In this document: piece after piece, positions 8,115 to 18,300 of the stretch
Layout of the letters: the number at the start of each line of letters is the position of its first letter
Position numbering within the stretch: position 1 is the stretch's first letter
NCBI RefSeq assembly: GCF_041080815.1
Contig: NZ_CP160205.1
Coordinates: forward strand, 4,774,001-4,838,000
Origin: Mucilaginibacter yixingensis
Lineage (GTDB): Bacteria > Bacteroidota > Bacteroidia > Sphingobacteriales > Sphingobacteriaceae
Direction of reading: 5' to 3'
DNA: 64,000 nucleotides
Made by a program: the position numbers and the translations under genes
Notes under the pieces: model-generated
Database searches by the model: none
What the model was told of the DNA's origin: nothing
The model's input: the letters and a program-made list of their open reading frames with translations, nothing else

Positions 8115-9746
8115 CTACTTCTCCTTCAACAACTCCTCCAAAACCTCCGGATGCATTTTAAAACGCACCATACCAATGGGGTGGAAACGGTTGTTGTTAA
8201 TGGCTGCATATAGCACTGTATAAACATTGTTGCCTTCCGGGATGAGGCACAATGGCGTGCGCATCAGGTTCCACCATTGCTTTACCTTGTTTTGGATGGG
8301 CAGATAACGCGCCTCGTTCCAATGCAGGCCGTCTTTTGATAGCGCATAACCAAACATGTTAACAAAGTGATGCCCGTTATCGTCCGGGCCGCCATCAAAT
8401 ATGGCAATGTAGGCGCCGTTCTTCAGCTGATAGACCAACGGGTTTTCCAGAAACTCGGGATTCATGCTTTTAACAGGGTTGACGGTGGTATCCAGACGTG
8501 TCCACGGGCCGTCCATACTTTGCGCTTTAGCCAAGCCGATGTACCAGCCTTTGCCGGAGTTTTTTGGATAATCGGCCCAGGTTTTAAACGGATAGGCGCC
8601 TGCATAAAAACCCAGCCAGCCATCTTTCACCGGAAAAGGATAGAACGATGCCACACCCTGACGCCCCTCCCAGGGTTGTGAATCAAGTCCCGGCTCCATA
8701 ATTAATTGACCATCGTCATACGGACCGCCAATGCCATTCATCCCTTTGGTTTGCGATTTAGTACACCAGATACGCCCGAAGGAATGATTAGGCGCAATAT
8801 TTTTATCAACCGTATAGGTTAAGTAATAGCCATACCAACGGTCTTCTTTCTGGTTAAACACGGCATTGTATGACCATATAGCCGCACGGCGATCATTCAT
8901 CGGGTTATCTTCCTCGGCAATGGCATATTTGCCACTGGCCTGGTAAATAGTGCCCACACGTTTCCAGTGGATGGCGTCTTCACTTTCCCAATGACCTATG
9001 CGGGTTTTCACACGGTCATAATAAGCTGGCACTCCCATCTCTCCTGCCCGCTCGGTAGGGAACAGGTGATATTTGTTGCCAACCTTTACGCAAGTACCAC
9101 CTTCAAAACCGCCTTGTATGGTTTCGGTACCGGGCATACCCTGGTTAATTACCGGGTCGGCGGGAGCATCAAGCACTTCAAAAAGCTGTTTACCGTCGGT
9201 CAGGCTATCGGTCAGGTAAGCGCGCCACTCGCGGCCGTCAGGTAGCTGGGCATTGAGCTTTGACGCAGCGGCGGTATTTTCAACTACACCTGCAACAAAA
9301 GTATCAGGCCCGGTGGCCACTGTGTTCCAGCCTTTATGACAAGGAACACCATAAATATCAACCGGAGCCATTTCTGTAATAGTCAAGCCGTTTTCAATCA
9401 ACAGCCTGGCGTTTTTATCTTTGGGTTCGGCACCATGAACAACAGCCAGCAATACCGTGCCACTACCATTAGTTTTAAAAGTTACGGATGATGTGCCGCT
9501 AGCTGTTTTTATACCAGTAAGCCGGCTGAGTTGCGCAGCAACACGGATGATACCGTTCCTTTTTCCAGAAAACGGGCAATACGGCTTCTTGAGTGGAAAA
9601 ACCGCGTCAGTCTTTGCTTTCAACTGAATAGCTATAGGTTTCCAGGCCGCTGGCTGATCTTTAGCCTGGGCAGTTGCACCGTTAATAAATGCGATGGGAG
9701 ATAAAGCTACGGCCAATAAAGCCAGCCTGAAAAAGGTACTGCGCAT
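8115..9746 (-). CDS. Secreted GH43-like glycosidase
   Basis: 543 residues from the ATG at 9746, chosen because a signal peptide starts there (RSTFFRLALLAVALSP, cleavage near ATAQA); the longer reading frame to 9818 adds an unlikely polar extension. From about residue 190 the chain shows repeated propeller-type blades: GGTCVKVGNKYHLF, HWESEDAIHWKRVG, WYGYYLTYT, ENPLVYQLKNGAYIAIFDGG and YALSKDGLHWNEARYLP. This resembles the five-bladed propeller families GH43 and GH117/GH130. The N-terminal 170 residues are a separate beta-rich domain. It is not beside a SusC/D pair. The substrate is unknown. Confidence 0.6.
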   Translation of the reverse strand: MRSTFFRLALLAVALSPIAFINGATAQAKDQPAAWKPIAIQLKAKTDAVFPLKKPYCPFSGKRNGIIRVAAQLSRLTGIKTASGTSSVTFKTNGSGTVLLAVVHGAEPKDKNARLLIENGLTITEMAPVDIYGVPCHKGWNTVATGPDTFVAGVVENTAAASKLNAQLPDGREWRAYLTDSLTDGKQLFEVLDAPADPVINQGMPGTETIQGGFEGGTCVKVGNKYHLFPTERAGEMGVPAYYDRVKTRIGHWESEDAIHWKRVGTIYQASGKYAIAEEDNPMNDRRAAIWSYNAVFNQKEDRWYGYYLTYTVDKNIAPNHSFGRIWCTKSQTKGMNGIGGPYDDGQLIMEPGLDSQPWEGRQGVASFYPFPVKDGWLGFYAGAYPFKTWADYPKNSGKGWYIGLAKAQSMDGPWTRLDTTVNPVKSMNPEFLENPLVYQLKNGAYIAIFDGGPDDNGHHFVNMFGYALSKDGLHWNEARYLPIQNKVKQWWNLMRTPLCLIPEGNNVYTVLYAAINNNRFHPIGMVRFKMHPEVLEELLKEK

Positions 9747-9893
9747 AGAGTAGTTGTAGTTTGCTGAGTTATGCTGGTGGTTTACGCCGGCAATATAGGC
9801 ATTGCCAGGTTTTATCACAGCACAAAATCTGCAGTCAACAGCGCAGTCAGGTAACCCGGAGTAACAAAACTCCGGGCAAGATCTTTACAAATG

Positions 9894-10466
9894 CTATTTG
9901 TTAATTACCGTATAAGGCATGGCATTGATGGCGCCACCGGTAACACTGGTATTGGTAATAGAAACAATGTTGCCGTTACCGTCATAATTAGTTTGCAGTG
10001 CGTTCATGCTAAAGGTGCCGGTAATGGTTTTGGCAGTGGCATCAACCTTGCTGATGGTAATCGTACCATTACCCTGGGTTGCTGCCACAACAGGCACAAA
10101 AGTTACCTTGCCGTTGGCATCGGTTTGGGCGGCACTATAAACCATTGACGGGTTGCCATTGGCGTCAACATTGTAAGTACCAAGAGGAAAATCGCCGGTT
10201 GAGGTTGCATTATTTACCGTTATGGCAAAAGTAAGCTGTCTTTTACCGTTGGTGCCGGTTATGTTAAGCACCTTGGTTTTAGTAGCTGCGGTGTAAGTAA
10301 CATTAGCACTCAGGGTATCAACAGGATCCCAGGCTGTGCTGTTAAAAGTTGCCGAGAGCAGGTATGTTGTAGTTGTGGTGGTGGTAGTGGTGTCATCGCT
10401 CTTCTTTTTGCAAGCCTGGGCCACCAAAACAACTGCGCACAATAACAGGACGTGTATCTTTTTCAT
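9894..10466 (-). CDS. Hypothetical lipoprotein with poly-Thr linker
   Basis: 190 residues from the ATG at 10466; an ATG one codon upstream and another at 10487 are also possible. A lipoprotein signal ends in LVAQA-C, followed by KKK and a run of nine Thr residues as a flexible linker. The rest is a beta-rich domain with NVTYTAATKTKVLNITG and FPLGTYNVDANGNP, resembling small lipoproteins of Bacteroidota such as DUF6252 (uncertain). The Thr run is a simple-sequence tract that could vary in length by slippage. Confidence 0.65.
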   Translation of the reverse strand: MKKIHVLLLCAVVLVAQACKKKSDDTTTTTTTTTYLLSATFNSTAWDPVDTLSANVTYTAATKTKVLNITGTNGKRQLTFAITVNNATSTGDFPLGTYNVDANGNPSMVYSAAQTDANGKVTFVPVVAATQGNGTITISKVDATAKTITGTFSMNALQTNYDGNGNIVSITNTSVTGGAINAMPYTVINK

Positions 10467-10575
10467 CATAAGGGTATTCAATTTCACCGAATCAACGCAA
10501 ACTTATTGTGTTTGGCGCTAATACGCAGCAAATTTCACATTTTTTAACAAATTGGGACTATAGTACGGTTAATAT

Positions 10576-13197
10576 TTAACGGATTATAGTAATATGGCCG
10601 GCCGTCTTTTGATTTTCAAACCCCAGATCTATCACGTAATAATAGGTTGACACCGGAATTGGTTGTCCATTAAAGCTACCGTCCCACGGTTGACTATATC
10701 CCCTGGATTGATAAACAAGCTTGCCGTACCGATCATAGATATTAACCTGACAATTAGGAAAACTGTTAATACCACCAATCACCCATTTATCATTCACCCC
10801 ATCTCCATTAGGGGTAAAAGCGTTAGGGACATCCACCCTCGCAACTATAGTTAGCTTAACCGGATTACTGGTGGCCGGTGTGCTACAAGCCGCCAGCGGC
10901 GTTACCATACAGGTTACCACATCGTTATTTACAAAACTGCTGCTGGTAAAAGATGGGCTGTTTAGTCCTGCAGGCAAATCGTTTACAAACCATTGATAAG
11001 TTAGCTCACCGGCAGGGCCTGTATTATTCGCTGTTGCAGTTAACGTTATTGGCGTACCCTCAAAAGCCCAACTGACCGAGGATGTTATGGCTATTGTTGG
11101 ATTGATGGCTACATCGCGCGTAACCGTAACGGTGTTAGAGTTGCCCATGTACGTACTGATGCACGCATCATCTGTATTAATGATAGAACAGCTTACCTTA
11201 TCACCTGTTACCAGTACCGATGACACAAATATCGCCGAGTTATCGCCAGCATTGGCGCCATTGACCTGCCATTGATATTTAGGCGCTGCACCTGCATTTT
11301 GCGAAGTGGCCGTAAACGTAACCGGTGTGCCGGGACAGGTATTAACCTGTGTCGTTGCAATTGTCACTGCAGGTATTACTGGTAACGTAACATTAAATGT
11401 TTGCGATTGCGGCACCGCATCCAGATAATAAGGTGCCAAGCCCGGCTCTGACAAAGTGATATCCGTAGAACCGACACCCACAATATGTATTTTACCGTTA
11501 TTGTCAACAGTAGCCACAGCCGGGTTGCTGCTGGTATATTTGGCCGGAAACAAATTATCGGACACCAAACCGCCAACATTAAAATCTGCAGCACAAACCG
11601 TTCTTGTATTTATGACTGGCAACAGCACTCTCAGTTGTGCAATAAATATCACTTGCTGTGTTGCAGGCGTTGCTGCACTATAGTGCTCACTGGCAGCCTG
11701 ATTAGCAGTAAGCGTTATTGTCCCCGGTTTTATTACTTTAATTTGTCCATCAGGTGTAATGTAGGCCACCGTTGGGTCACTGCTGGTAAAGGTTATGGGC
11801 GTTTCATTATTGTTACTGGTAGCATGCGGATCGTAAATATTACCTGCTCCTAGAGTACCGCCGGGTGATTGGGCAGGCATAGTGATAACCGACGGAATAA
11901 GTGTAGGAACAGCATTAGTAGCCACTGCAATATTAATAATTTTACTATAGCTACCGCCGCTATTATAAGCGGTGATGGTATAATTTTGCGCTGGAGTAAT
12001 AACTGTAGGCGTACCGCTGATAGTACCGGTCTTGGGATCAAACACCAATCCGGCAGGCAACGGTTTATCGATAGTATAACCTGTTAGGGTAATCCTGACA
12101 ACCCGGCTTCCGCCCCCTACCAAAAGATTGCCGTCAGGGTCCGTTGCCATGCCTATAAATGAGCCATATGCAAGCGTGCTAATAACACCCGCTGGGGTTA
12201 TCTTTTTTACGCTGGAAGAGTTTTGATCATTTACATACAAATTACCAGCGGCATCAAACCGGGCTTCACGCGGAAAATTAAACCCGGATGCAAAGGTTGT
12301 TACCGTACCATCAACCGCAATTTTTCTGATGACGTTATTGGTTGCGTCTGATACATATAAGTTACCGGCAGGGTCAACTTCAACAGAGGTGGGCGTGTTA
12401 AAAGAAGCAGACAGGCGCGGGCCGTTAGTAAATCCAGCAGTGCCATTGCCGGCATAAGTGCTAACCACTCCAGCGGTCGTTATTTTTCTGATCAGGTTAT
12501 TTGTCTGATCGGCTACAAATATATTTCCGTCTTTGTCTATTGTAAGCCCCCTGGGATTTTCAAAACGTGCTGCAGTCCCGGCCCCGTCAACGTTACCCGA
12601 TGTCACGCTTCCGGCCAGAGTAGTTACGTTGCCAGACACATCAATCTTTCTGATCTGATTATTGCCGTAATCTGCAACGTAAATATTTCCATCCGTATCT
12701 ATAGCAAGAGCATCCGGCATGCTAAATAACGCACTGGTACGATAACCGTTTGCAAAACCGCCGGTGTTCTTTCCTGCAAACACACTTACTGCACCCGCTG
12801 GAGATATCATATAAATAATGTTAGCATCATAATCAGCCACATAAACATTGCCTGCTTTATCTGCAACCACACCGGTAACCGTAGAGAACGTACCTGACAA
12901 CGTGTTAACAGAGCCATAAATACCCGGCGGCACAGCCCCTCCGGTATTTAGCGGACTCAGCGGCGCAATAGGCTGATTGATGCCGTATACTAACGGTGTA
13001 GGATAAGAAAACTGAGGGGGCGCAACAAGTACGTTGCTAATATTGGCATCAGCGAGATTGCCGTATGTTTTAAGGCGCGACGTTTGAGCTATGGTTTCTG
13101 CTCTGGCCATCAGCGTAGCCTGCGGTGTTTGCGCATAACTACTTAAAAAAACACATAAAAGTATGATGGAAAGCCCAGCGACTAAACGAAATTTCAT
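10576..13197 (-). CDS. NHL-repeat and Ig-like protein with T9SS type B sorting domain
   Basis: 873 residues with a signal peptide (VAGLSIILLCVFLSSYAQ). From about 95 to 380 there are five or more NHL beta-propeller repeats of the form DKDGNIFVADQTNNLIRKI. Ig-like or putative cadhesin segments follow (GLVFDPKTGTISGTP, FTSSDPTVAYITPDGQI). The last 80 residues are a gliding-motility type C-terminal domain: NAFTPNGDGVNDKWVI, IYDRYGKLVYQS, PWDG, STYYYVIDL. That domain directs export by the type IX secretion system (type B). It is probably a cell-surface adhesin or scaffold, with no enzymatic motif. Confidence 0.88.
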   Translation of the reverse strand: MKFRLVAGLSIILLCVFLSSYAQTPQATLMARAETIAQTSRLKTYGNLADANISNVLVAPPQFSYPTPLVYGINQPIAPLSPLNTGGAVPPGIYGSVNTLSGTFSTVTGVVADKAGNVYVADYDANIIYMISPAGAVSVFAGKNTGGFANGYRTSALFSMPDALAIDTDGNIYVADYGNNQIRKIDVSGNVTTLAGSVTSGNVDGAGTAARFENPRGLTIDKDGNIFVADQTNNLIRKITTAGVVSTYAGNGTAGFTNGPRLSASFNTPTSVEVDPAGNLYVSDATNNVIRKIAVDGTVTTFASGFNFPREARFDAAGNLYVNDQNSSSVKKITPAGVISTLAYGSFIGMATDPDGNLLVGGGSRVVRITLTGYTIDKPLPAGLVFDPKTGTISGTPTVITPAQNYTITAYNSGGSYSKIINIAVATNAVPTLIPSVITMPAQSPGGTLGAGNIYDPHATSNNNETPITFTSSDPTVAYITPDGQIKVIKPGTITLTANQAASEHYSAATPATQQVIFIAQLRVLLPVINTRTVCAADFNVGGLVSDNLFPAKYTSSNPAVATVDNNGKIHIVGVGSTDITLSEPGLAPYYLDAVPQSQTFNVTLPVIPAVTIATTQVNTCPGTPVTFTATSQNAGAAPKYQWQVNGANAGDNSAIFVSSVLVTGDKVSCSIINTDDACISTYMGNSNTVTVTRDVAINPTIAITSSVSWAFEGTPITLTATANNTGPAGELTYQWFVNDLPAGLNSPSFTSSSFVNNDVVTCMVTPLAACSTPATSNPVKLTIVARVDVPNAFTPNGDGVNDKWVIGGINSFPNCQVNIYDRYGKLVYQSRGYSQPWDGSFNGQPIPVSTYYYVIDLGFENQKTAGHITIIR

Positions 13198-13327
13198 GTT
13201 ATTGCGATACCTGGTGAAGGTTGATTATTACAGCACTAATATCCGCATATTTTTAGCCAATTTAACAAACGGAGCTTAAAAGACCCACACCGCTGTTTTT
13301 CTAGATAAAAAATACGCGCTGATACCG

Positions 13328-13335
13328 TATTTTTG
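13328..13335 (+). promoter_or_regulatory. Candidate -7 box (TATTTTTG) of trmB
   Basis: Matches TAnnTTTG and lies 22 bases before the GTG start at 13358. No good -33 TTTG is present. Confidence 0.4.
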
Positions 13336-13357
13336 CGGCTTCATATTTTTTAATACA

Positions 13358-14005
13358 GTGGGAAAAGACAAGCTGAGATGCTTTGCCGAGGTGTCAACTT
13401 TTAGTAACGTGGTGCAAATGGAAGACGGTAAACCTTACCGTGGCAACTGGAGCGCCGATTTTTTTAAAAACAACCAGCCGCTGGTGCTGGAACTGGCCTG
13501 TGGCAAAGGCGAATACACCGTTAACCTTGCACGCTTCTTCCCCGAAAGAAACTTTCTGGGTATTGACTATAAAGGCAACCGCATTTGGCGCGGCGCCAAA
13601 ACAGCACTGGAAGATGGCGTAGCCAACGCCGGTTTTTTGCGCATCCAGATTGAGAACCTGGTTGACTATTTTGCCCCTGGCGAGATTGACGAGATCTGGA
13701 TCACCTTCCCAGACCCGCAGCCACAGCTGAGCCGCGAGAAGAAACGTCTTACCTCTCCCCGTTTTCTGGAAATGTACAAGCAGTTGTTAAAACCGGGCGG
13801 CTTTATGAGCCTAAAGACCGACAACGACGGATTGCATGCTTACACCGCTGAGAAAATTGAGGAGTTGGGTTTAAAACTACACGTTAAAACTGAAGACCTG
13901 TATCACTCGCCTTTTGCCGACGAGGTGCTGTCTATCAAAACCTACTACGAGAAAAAATACTTGCAGGATAATAAGAACATTAACTACCTTAAGTTCTCTT
14001 TTTAG
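13358..14005 (+). CDS. trmB: tRNA (guanine-N7)-methyltransferase TrmB
   Basis: 215 residues starting at a GTG; no in-frame ATG would keep the conserved N-terminus. The enzyme makes m7G46 in the tRNA variable loop using S-adenosylmethionine. The SAM site is LELACGKGEYT and FLGIDYKG, and the family motif is ITFPDPQPQ, followed by KKRLTSPRF and LKPGGFMSLKTDN. The conserved Asp in FPDP is present. A single copy follows the divergently transcribed NHL protein gene. Confidence 0.93.
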   Translation: MGKDKLRCFAEVSTFSNVVQMEDGKPYRGNWSADFFKNNQPLVLELACGKGEYTVNLARFFPERNFLGIDYKGNRIWRGAKTALEDGVANAGFLRIQIENLVDYFAPGEIDEIWITFPDPQPQLSREKKRLTSPRFLEMYKQLLKPGGFMSLKTDNDGLHAYTAEKIEELGLKLHVKTEDLYHSPFADEVLSIKTYYEKKYLQDNKNINYLKFSF

Positions 14006-14067
14006 CGAGACGGTTGGCGCGAGGCGCGAGCATCGGTTAGCCAGAACTGCTGTTAATTGTAAAAGAC

Positions 14068-14403
14068 ATGCCCGATAAAGATTTTTACGATCAGGTTTAC
14101 CAGGTAGTTCGGCTGATACCAGCCGGACGGGTTACCTCGTATGGAGCTATAGCGGCTTATCTGGGTGCTAAAAGCGGCTCGCGTATGGTGGGTTATGCCA
14201 TGAACAATTGTGCGGGCATAGAGCCACCGGTACCTGCGCACCGGGTGGTTAACCGCAACGGATTACTTACCGGCAAATTTCATTTTCACCCCAACAGCCT
14301 CATGGAAGACATGCTGGCCAGCGAAGGTGTAAAAGTAGAAGACGATAAAGTAATTGATTTTAAAAACGTTTACTGGGCCCCGTCCGTCGAGCTGGCTTTG
14401 TAA
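14068..14403 (+). CDS. Alkyltransferase-like protein (Cys-less MGMT homologue)
   Basis: 111 residues matching only the C-terminal DNA-binding domain of O6-alkylguanine-DNA alkyltransferase. The helix-turn-helix and arginine finger are seen in IPAGRVTSYGAIAAYLG and SRMVGYAMNNC. The active-site motif normally reads PCHRV; here it is PAHRVV, so the alkyl-accepting Cys is Ala. Proteins of this kind bind O6-alkylguanine lesions and hand them to nucleotide excision repair rather than reversing them. It lies 62 bases after trmB and may be co-transcribed. Confidence 0.88.
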   Translation: MPDKDFYDQVYQVVRLIPAGRVTSYGAIAAYLGAKSGSRMVGYAMNNCAGIEPPVPAHRVVNRNGLLTGKFHFHPNSLMEDMLASEGVKVEDDKVIDFKNVYWAPSVELAL

Positions 14404-14416
14404 TCGCCCCACTCTT

Positions 14417-14968
14417 TTACATATTGTCCAGTTCCTTGCGTCTTTCAAAGCTATCGCTTATTAAACGATAAATCTCATCAAAACCACATTGTAAAGTATT
14501 GGCGTTGATGCATACCGGCGTACCGTAAAGGCGTTGGTTCATCTTCATCAGTTGCCTTTTCATGCCGTTGGACTGGGCGGCAATTATTGCGTCGGCATCC
14601 TTCACAAACAACAGAATAAACTGCTGGCTTTTTACCCGGGCCATATCAACACGTTCTATGGTGCTCCAGGGCACCAGGCCGGCCGCCGTGCCGCTGGAAT
14701 GATCGGTAATACCATCGTCGTTAATAATCAGCCCAGGTTCTGTATCACCAAACTTTCTGAAGATAAACACCATACACACTCCGGCTAAAACAATGACCGC
14801 ACTCCCTACTAGTATTAACAACGCCCGGGGGCGTGCCGGACTCATCATATGGTCAGACTGGATGATAACCCACACCCCACCAATAGCAAACAAAAACGCA
14901 AGAAACATCAACAAACGCAATTTGCCTTTGTCTAACGATATCTTGATCTCATTTTTCAATACCATCAT
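14417..14968 (-). CDS. STM3941-like membrane protein
   Basis: 183 residues with two membrane helices (about 20-37 and 48-70) and a cytosolic C-terminal PH-like domain: GLIINDDGITDHS, LVPWSTIERVDM, FILLFVKDAD. The layout matches the STM3941 family of uncharacterised proteins. It is the last gene of a minus-strand operon; its ATG is 2 bases past the stop of the VOC gene. Function unknown. Confidence 0.75.
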   Translation of the reverse strand: MMVLKNEIKISLDKGKLRLLMFLAFLFAIGGVWVIIQSDHMMSPARPRALLILVGSAVIVLAGVCMVFIFRKFGDTEPGLIINDDGITDHSSGTAAGLVPWSTIERVDMARVKSQQFILLFVKDADAIIAAQSNGMKRQLMKMNQRLYGTPVCINANTLQCGFDEIYRLISDSFERRKELDNM

Positions 14969-14970
14969 GG

Positions 14971-15330
14971 TTATATAAACTGCAAGAACTCCATTCTGTT
15001 TCCAAACGGATCGATAAACGAGAAGCGTTCCCTACCGGGGATAACGGGCTCCTCCTTCACCTCAACTCCTTTACTTTGCAAATAAGCCTTTGCAGCCAGC
15101 ACATCCGCTACCTCAAACGCGCTATGCCTGATACTGCGCGGCAACGATGGCTCTACGCCAATATGCAACTCAATACCCGCCACGTTAAACCAGTGACCGG
15201 GCGCACCAAAAACATCAGGCCGGTAGGTTTCTGGCAAACCAATTACATCGGCATAAAACTGCCGGGCTTCTTCTAATCGTTCGCGCGGCACGCAAACGTG
15301 TATGTGGTCTATCCGTTTAAAAGTTATCAT
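14971..15330 (-). CDS. VOC-family (glyoxalase-like) protein
   Basis: 119 residues forming two beta-alpha-beta-beta-beta modules. Likely metal ligands are His in IDHIHVCVP, His in IELHIGVE and Glu in NRMEFLQF near the C-terminus. The family includes glyoxalases, dioxygenases and resistance proteins; the substrate is unknown. Its ATG overlaps the TGA of the T9SS subtilase gene by 4 bases (ATGA), so the two are translationally coupled even though one product is exported and this one is cytosolic. Confidence 0.85.
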   Translation of the reverse strand: MITFKRIDHIHVCVPRERLEEARQFYADVIGLPETYRPDVFGAPGHWFNVAGIELHIGVEPSLPRSIRHSAFEVADVLAAKAYLQSKGVEVKEEPVIPGRERFSFIDPFGNRMEFLQFI

Positions 15331-18300
15331 TTAGTGGCGATGAATATTTTACGTCCGTATACTTTACTGCCCAACTTGATGCGCAACACGTAAGTGCCTG
15401 TTATTTCGCGGCTCACATCCATTACCGTGCTAAAACCGCCAGCTTTAATTTGCTGCTGTTTGGCGTATACCGTTTGCCCTGCATTGTTTACCAATGACAG
15501 CGTAAGCGCGTCATCATTCTTAGCTGTAAATATCACATTCAGTTTGCCATTAGTAGGCACCGGGAACACCGCCAGGCCTATATCTGAATCATCTGGATGC
15601 TTGGCCTTCCGCGCATATACAAACGGATCTGAAAACACGGTACAACCACCATTTAAGATTGTAGCCACACGATAGGTACCGCTATGGCTTGGTACAAACG
15701 TATTATTAGTGGCACCGGCAATAGCAGTACTATCTTCATACCACTGGTTACTGGCAACCCCGCTTGACGTAAGCAAAGTATCAGCTTGAGTTATGGTAGG
15801 CTTAGTTAGCGATACCGGCACACGGGCAGTTGACGCACAGCCCGCGCTTTTTACATGCAGATCATAAAAAAAGTAATAGAACCCTTTGTAGTAAGCCGTA
15901 TCAGCTGCATTGGTAGTTGACGTTGCATTGTTTGACAAAATACTGAACACACCACCCACACTATAAGGATAACCCGTTACCCCGCTATTGCTGCGGAAAA
16001 GCGTTGCCGTATTATCATAAGATGCCGTAATACCGTAAGTACCCGCTGCAGGCAGCAACAGATTAAGTTTATAAACCTGTCCCTGATCTGCCGGGTCATT
16101 AGCTTGCGCGCCAGCCGCCGGGGTGGTGCGGGTGGCCACTGCATTGATGGTAGTTGTAGATACAATTTGTCCGCTACCGTTAGTTACATTAAAAGTGACA
16201 TTGCCCGAGTTGCCCACATACAAACGAGCGCTTTCTAAAATAACCGGCACCTTAGTATTAACCGTTACCGTTGGCGTAAACTGATTGTAACCCCCATCTG
16301 TATACTGGCTTTTAGTAGTCGGGCCAATGCTTCCGCTGAAATCATTTACCCCGGCATAGAAAGTGCTGTTTACAGGGGCCTGGGCTGTCAATGCAGGCGT
16401 ACCGCCGGTAATTGGCAATGCATCATTCTGATTTTTATACCACAGCAAGCCGCCATCTGCCACGCCAGAGAGTTGGTACATGCCAGACTCGGCACACAAA
16501 AACGCCTGTAAAGCCGTTGGTGTTGGCGCGGTACCGGTAACAATATTAGCGGTATAGCTATTGTTGCCCGTCACCGGATCATTAGCCAGGTTAGTGGTTG
16601 CAGTTACAACATAGGTGCTGCCAGCCACAGCAGTAAAAGTACCCTGCATGTTAAAATCAACCTCTGCCTGTGCGGCTATAACACCAGTGTAGGTCTCGGT
16701 AAAGGTAGTTACCGCATTATTGGGCGCAGTAATAGTGACCGTAACCGGAACACTGCTGATAGACGCACTACCATAATTTTTAATGCGCACGGTTAAATTG
16801 GTTAAACCGGCGCAGGCCCCTGTAGGGTTACTGGTGGTGATGGCAATTGCGCCAGCATCGGTTGCTGTTTTGGTAAACTGCACACGGTAATCCTGCGTTT
16901 CGCCTTTGCCGTAAGTGCCGCAAGGTGTTACGGCAGCAGGGTCTGTAGTTTCTGTAAGCACTACGCGCATCAGGCTGTAGTTGCCCGGAGTAACGTTGCC
17001 CGGAACGGTAATATTACCGGTAAATATTCCCGTAGCGCTGATGGTTCCGGTAGTAACGGCCAACTCTGTAGTTGGGTCAAACGTACCATCACTATTGTAA
17101 TCAATAAAAACCTTGGCAATTTTATTAAAGTTGCCGCCGCAGGTGCCTAATGTAAGTGAGATGGGATAGGTTTTACCCTGCTCCAGCAATACAGTAGTGG
17201 CGGTGTAATCAGCATAAGAAGTACAGCCTGCCGCTGGTGTATTGTTTAAGTTTGATAACGTGATGTTATTGATCCTCGAATCGGCATTAGATGCCGGTGC
17301 CGACGCGCAATACGCCGCCCCGCCAATGCCAGTAGCAATTAACGAGTATGGCTGCGAGCCGGATTGCAATGTGCCTTTATGCGATACGGTGATGGTATAA
17401 GTATGCCCCGGTACTGCGTTTGGCACATACACCTGCTCTACATTGTCGCGGATGTTATCGCCTTTGGTGGCCAGCGCAGCCGGTTGTGTTGGATCAAGCA
17501 CCCAGGGCAAATAAGTGGTGGTGCCATCGCTGATTCTGATATCCAGGTCATTCACCAGTTTAGGGGTGCGGTCATTCAGTGTGCCATCTGCCGATGGAGT
17601 ACCTTGCGGATCTGTCCAGCAAATGGTAGCCATCAGCACACCGTTGCCCGATGCTACTACGTTGTAGGTTGATGTTTGTCCCTGGTTTAATTGAGCTTCC
17701 TTAATCAGGCTTTTGCCGTTATTATCGGTAATGGCCTGGGCGGCTTTCTTCATATCCAACAAGCCCCAACCGAAGATATAATCGGGGCCGGCATTACCTG
17801 CGTCAAAAGCCGTATGACAGGCCAAACCTTTCAGCGTGGCCGATTTCATGAAGTTGCCCGCATTCTTTTGCGAGTAATACTCTTGCAACAAATAAAGCGA
17901 GCCGGTTACATTTGGCGCAGCCATTGATGTGCCCGAGAGCGTTACATACGAGGTATTGGTAGCATTATCTGTCGACAGCACGTTAACGCCCATCCCGCTG
18001 ATATCCGGCTTTACGCGTCCATCATCCGTCGGGCCAAAAGAACTGAAATACCCCACAGATATATCTTGCGAGTTAGCCGGACCAAACGGCAGCGGATTTA
18101 CCGCCGCTACCGTCAGCACGTTCTTGGCGTTGGCGGTAGTATTTAGCACATCATAACTATCATTACTGCTGATGCCTGCGGGGCGCGGACCTTTGTTCAC
18201 CAAAGTTTGATCGGTACGGCTACGATAGCCCCAGTAGGTTTGACCTACCGCCGGACCTGTTTCGGCCCTGGCGTTGCCTGCCGCCTCTACAATCAGATAG

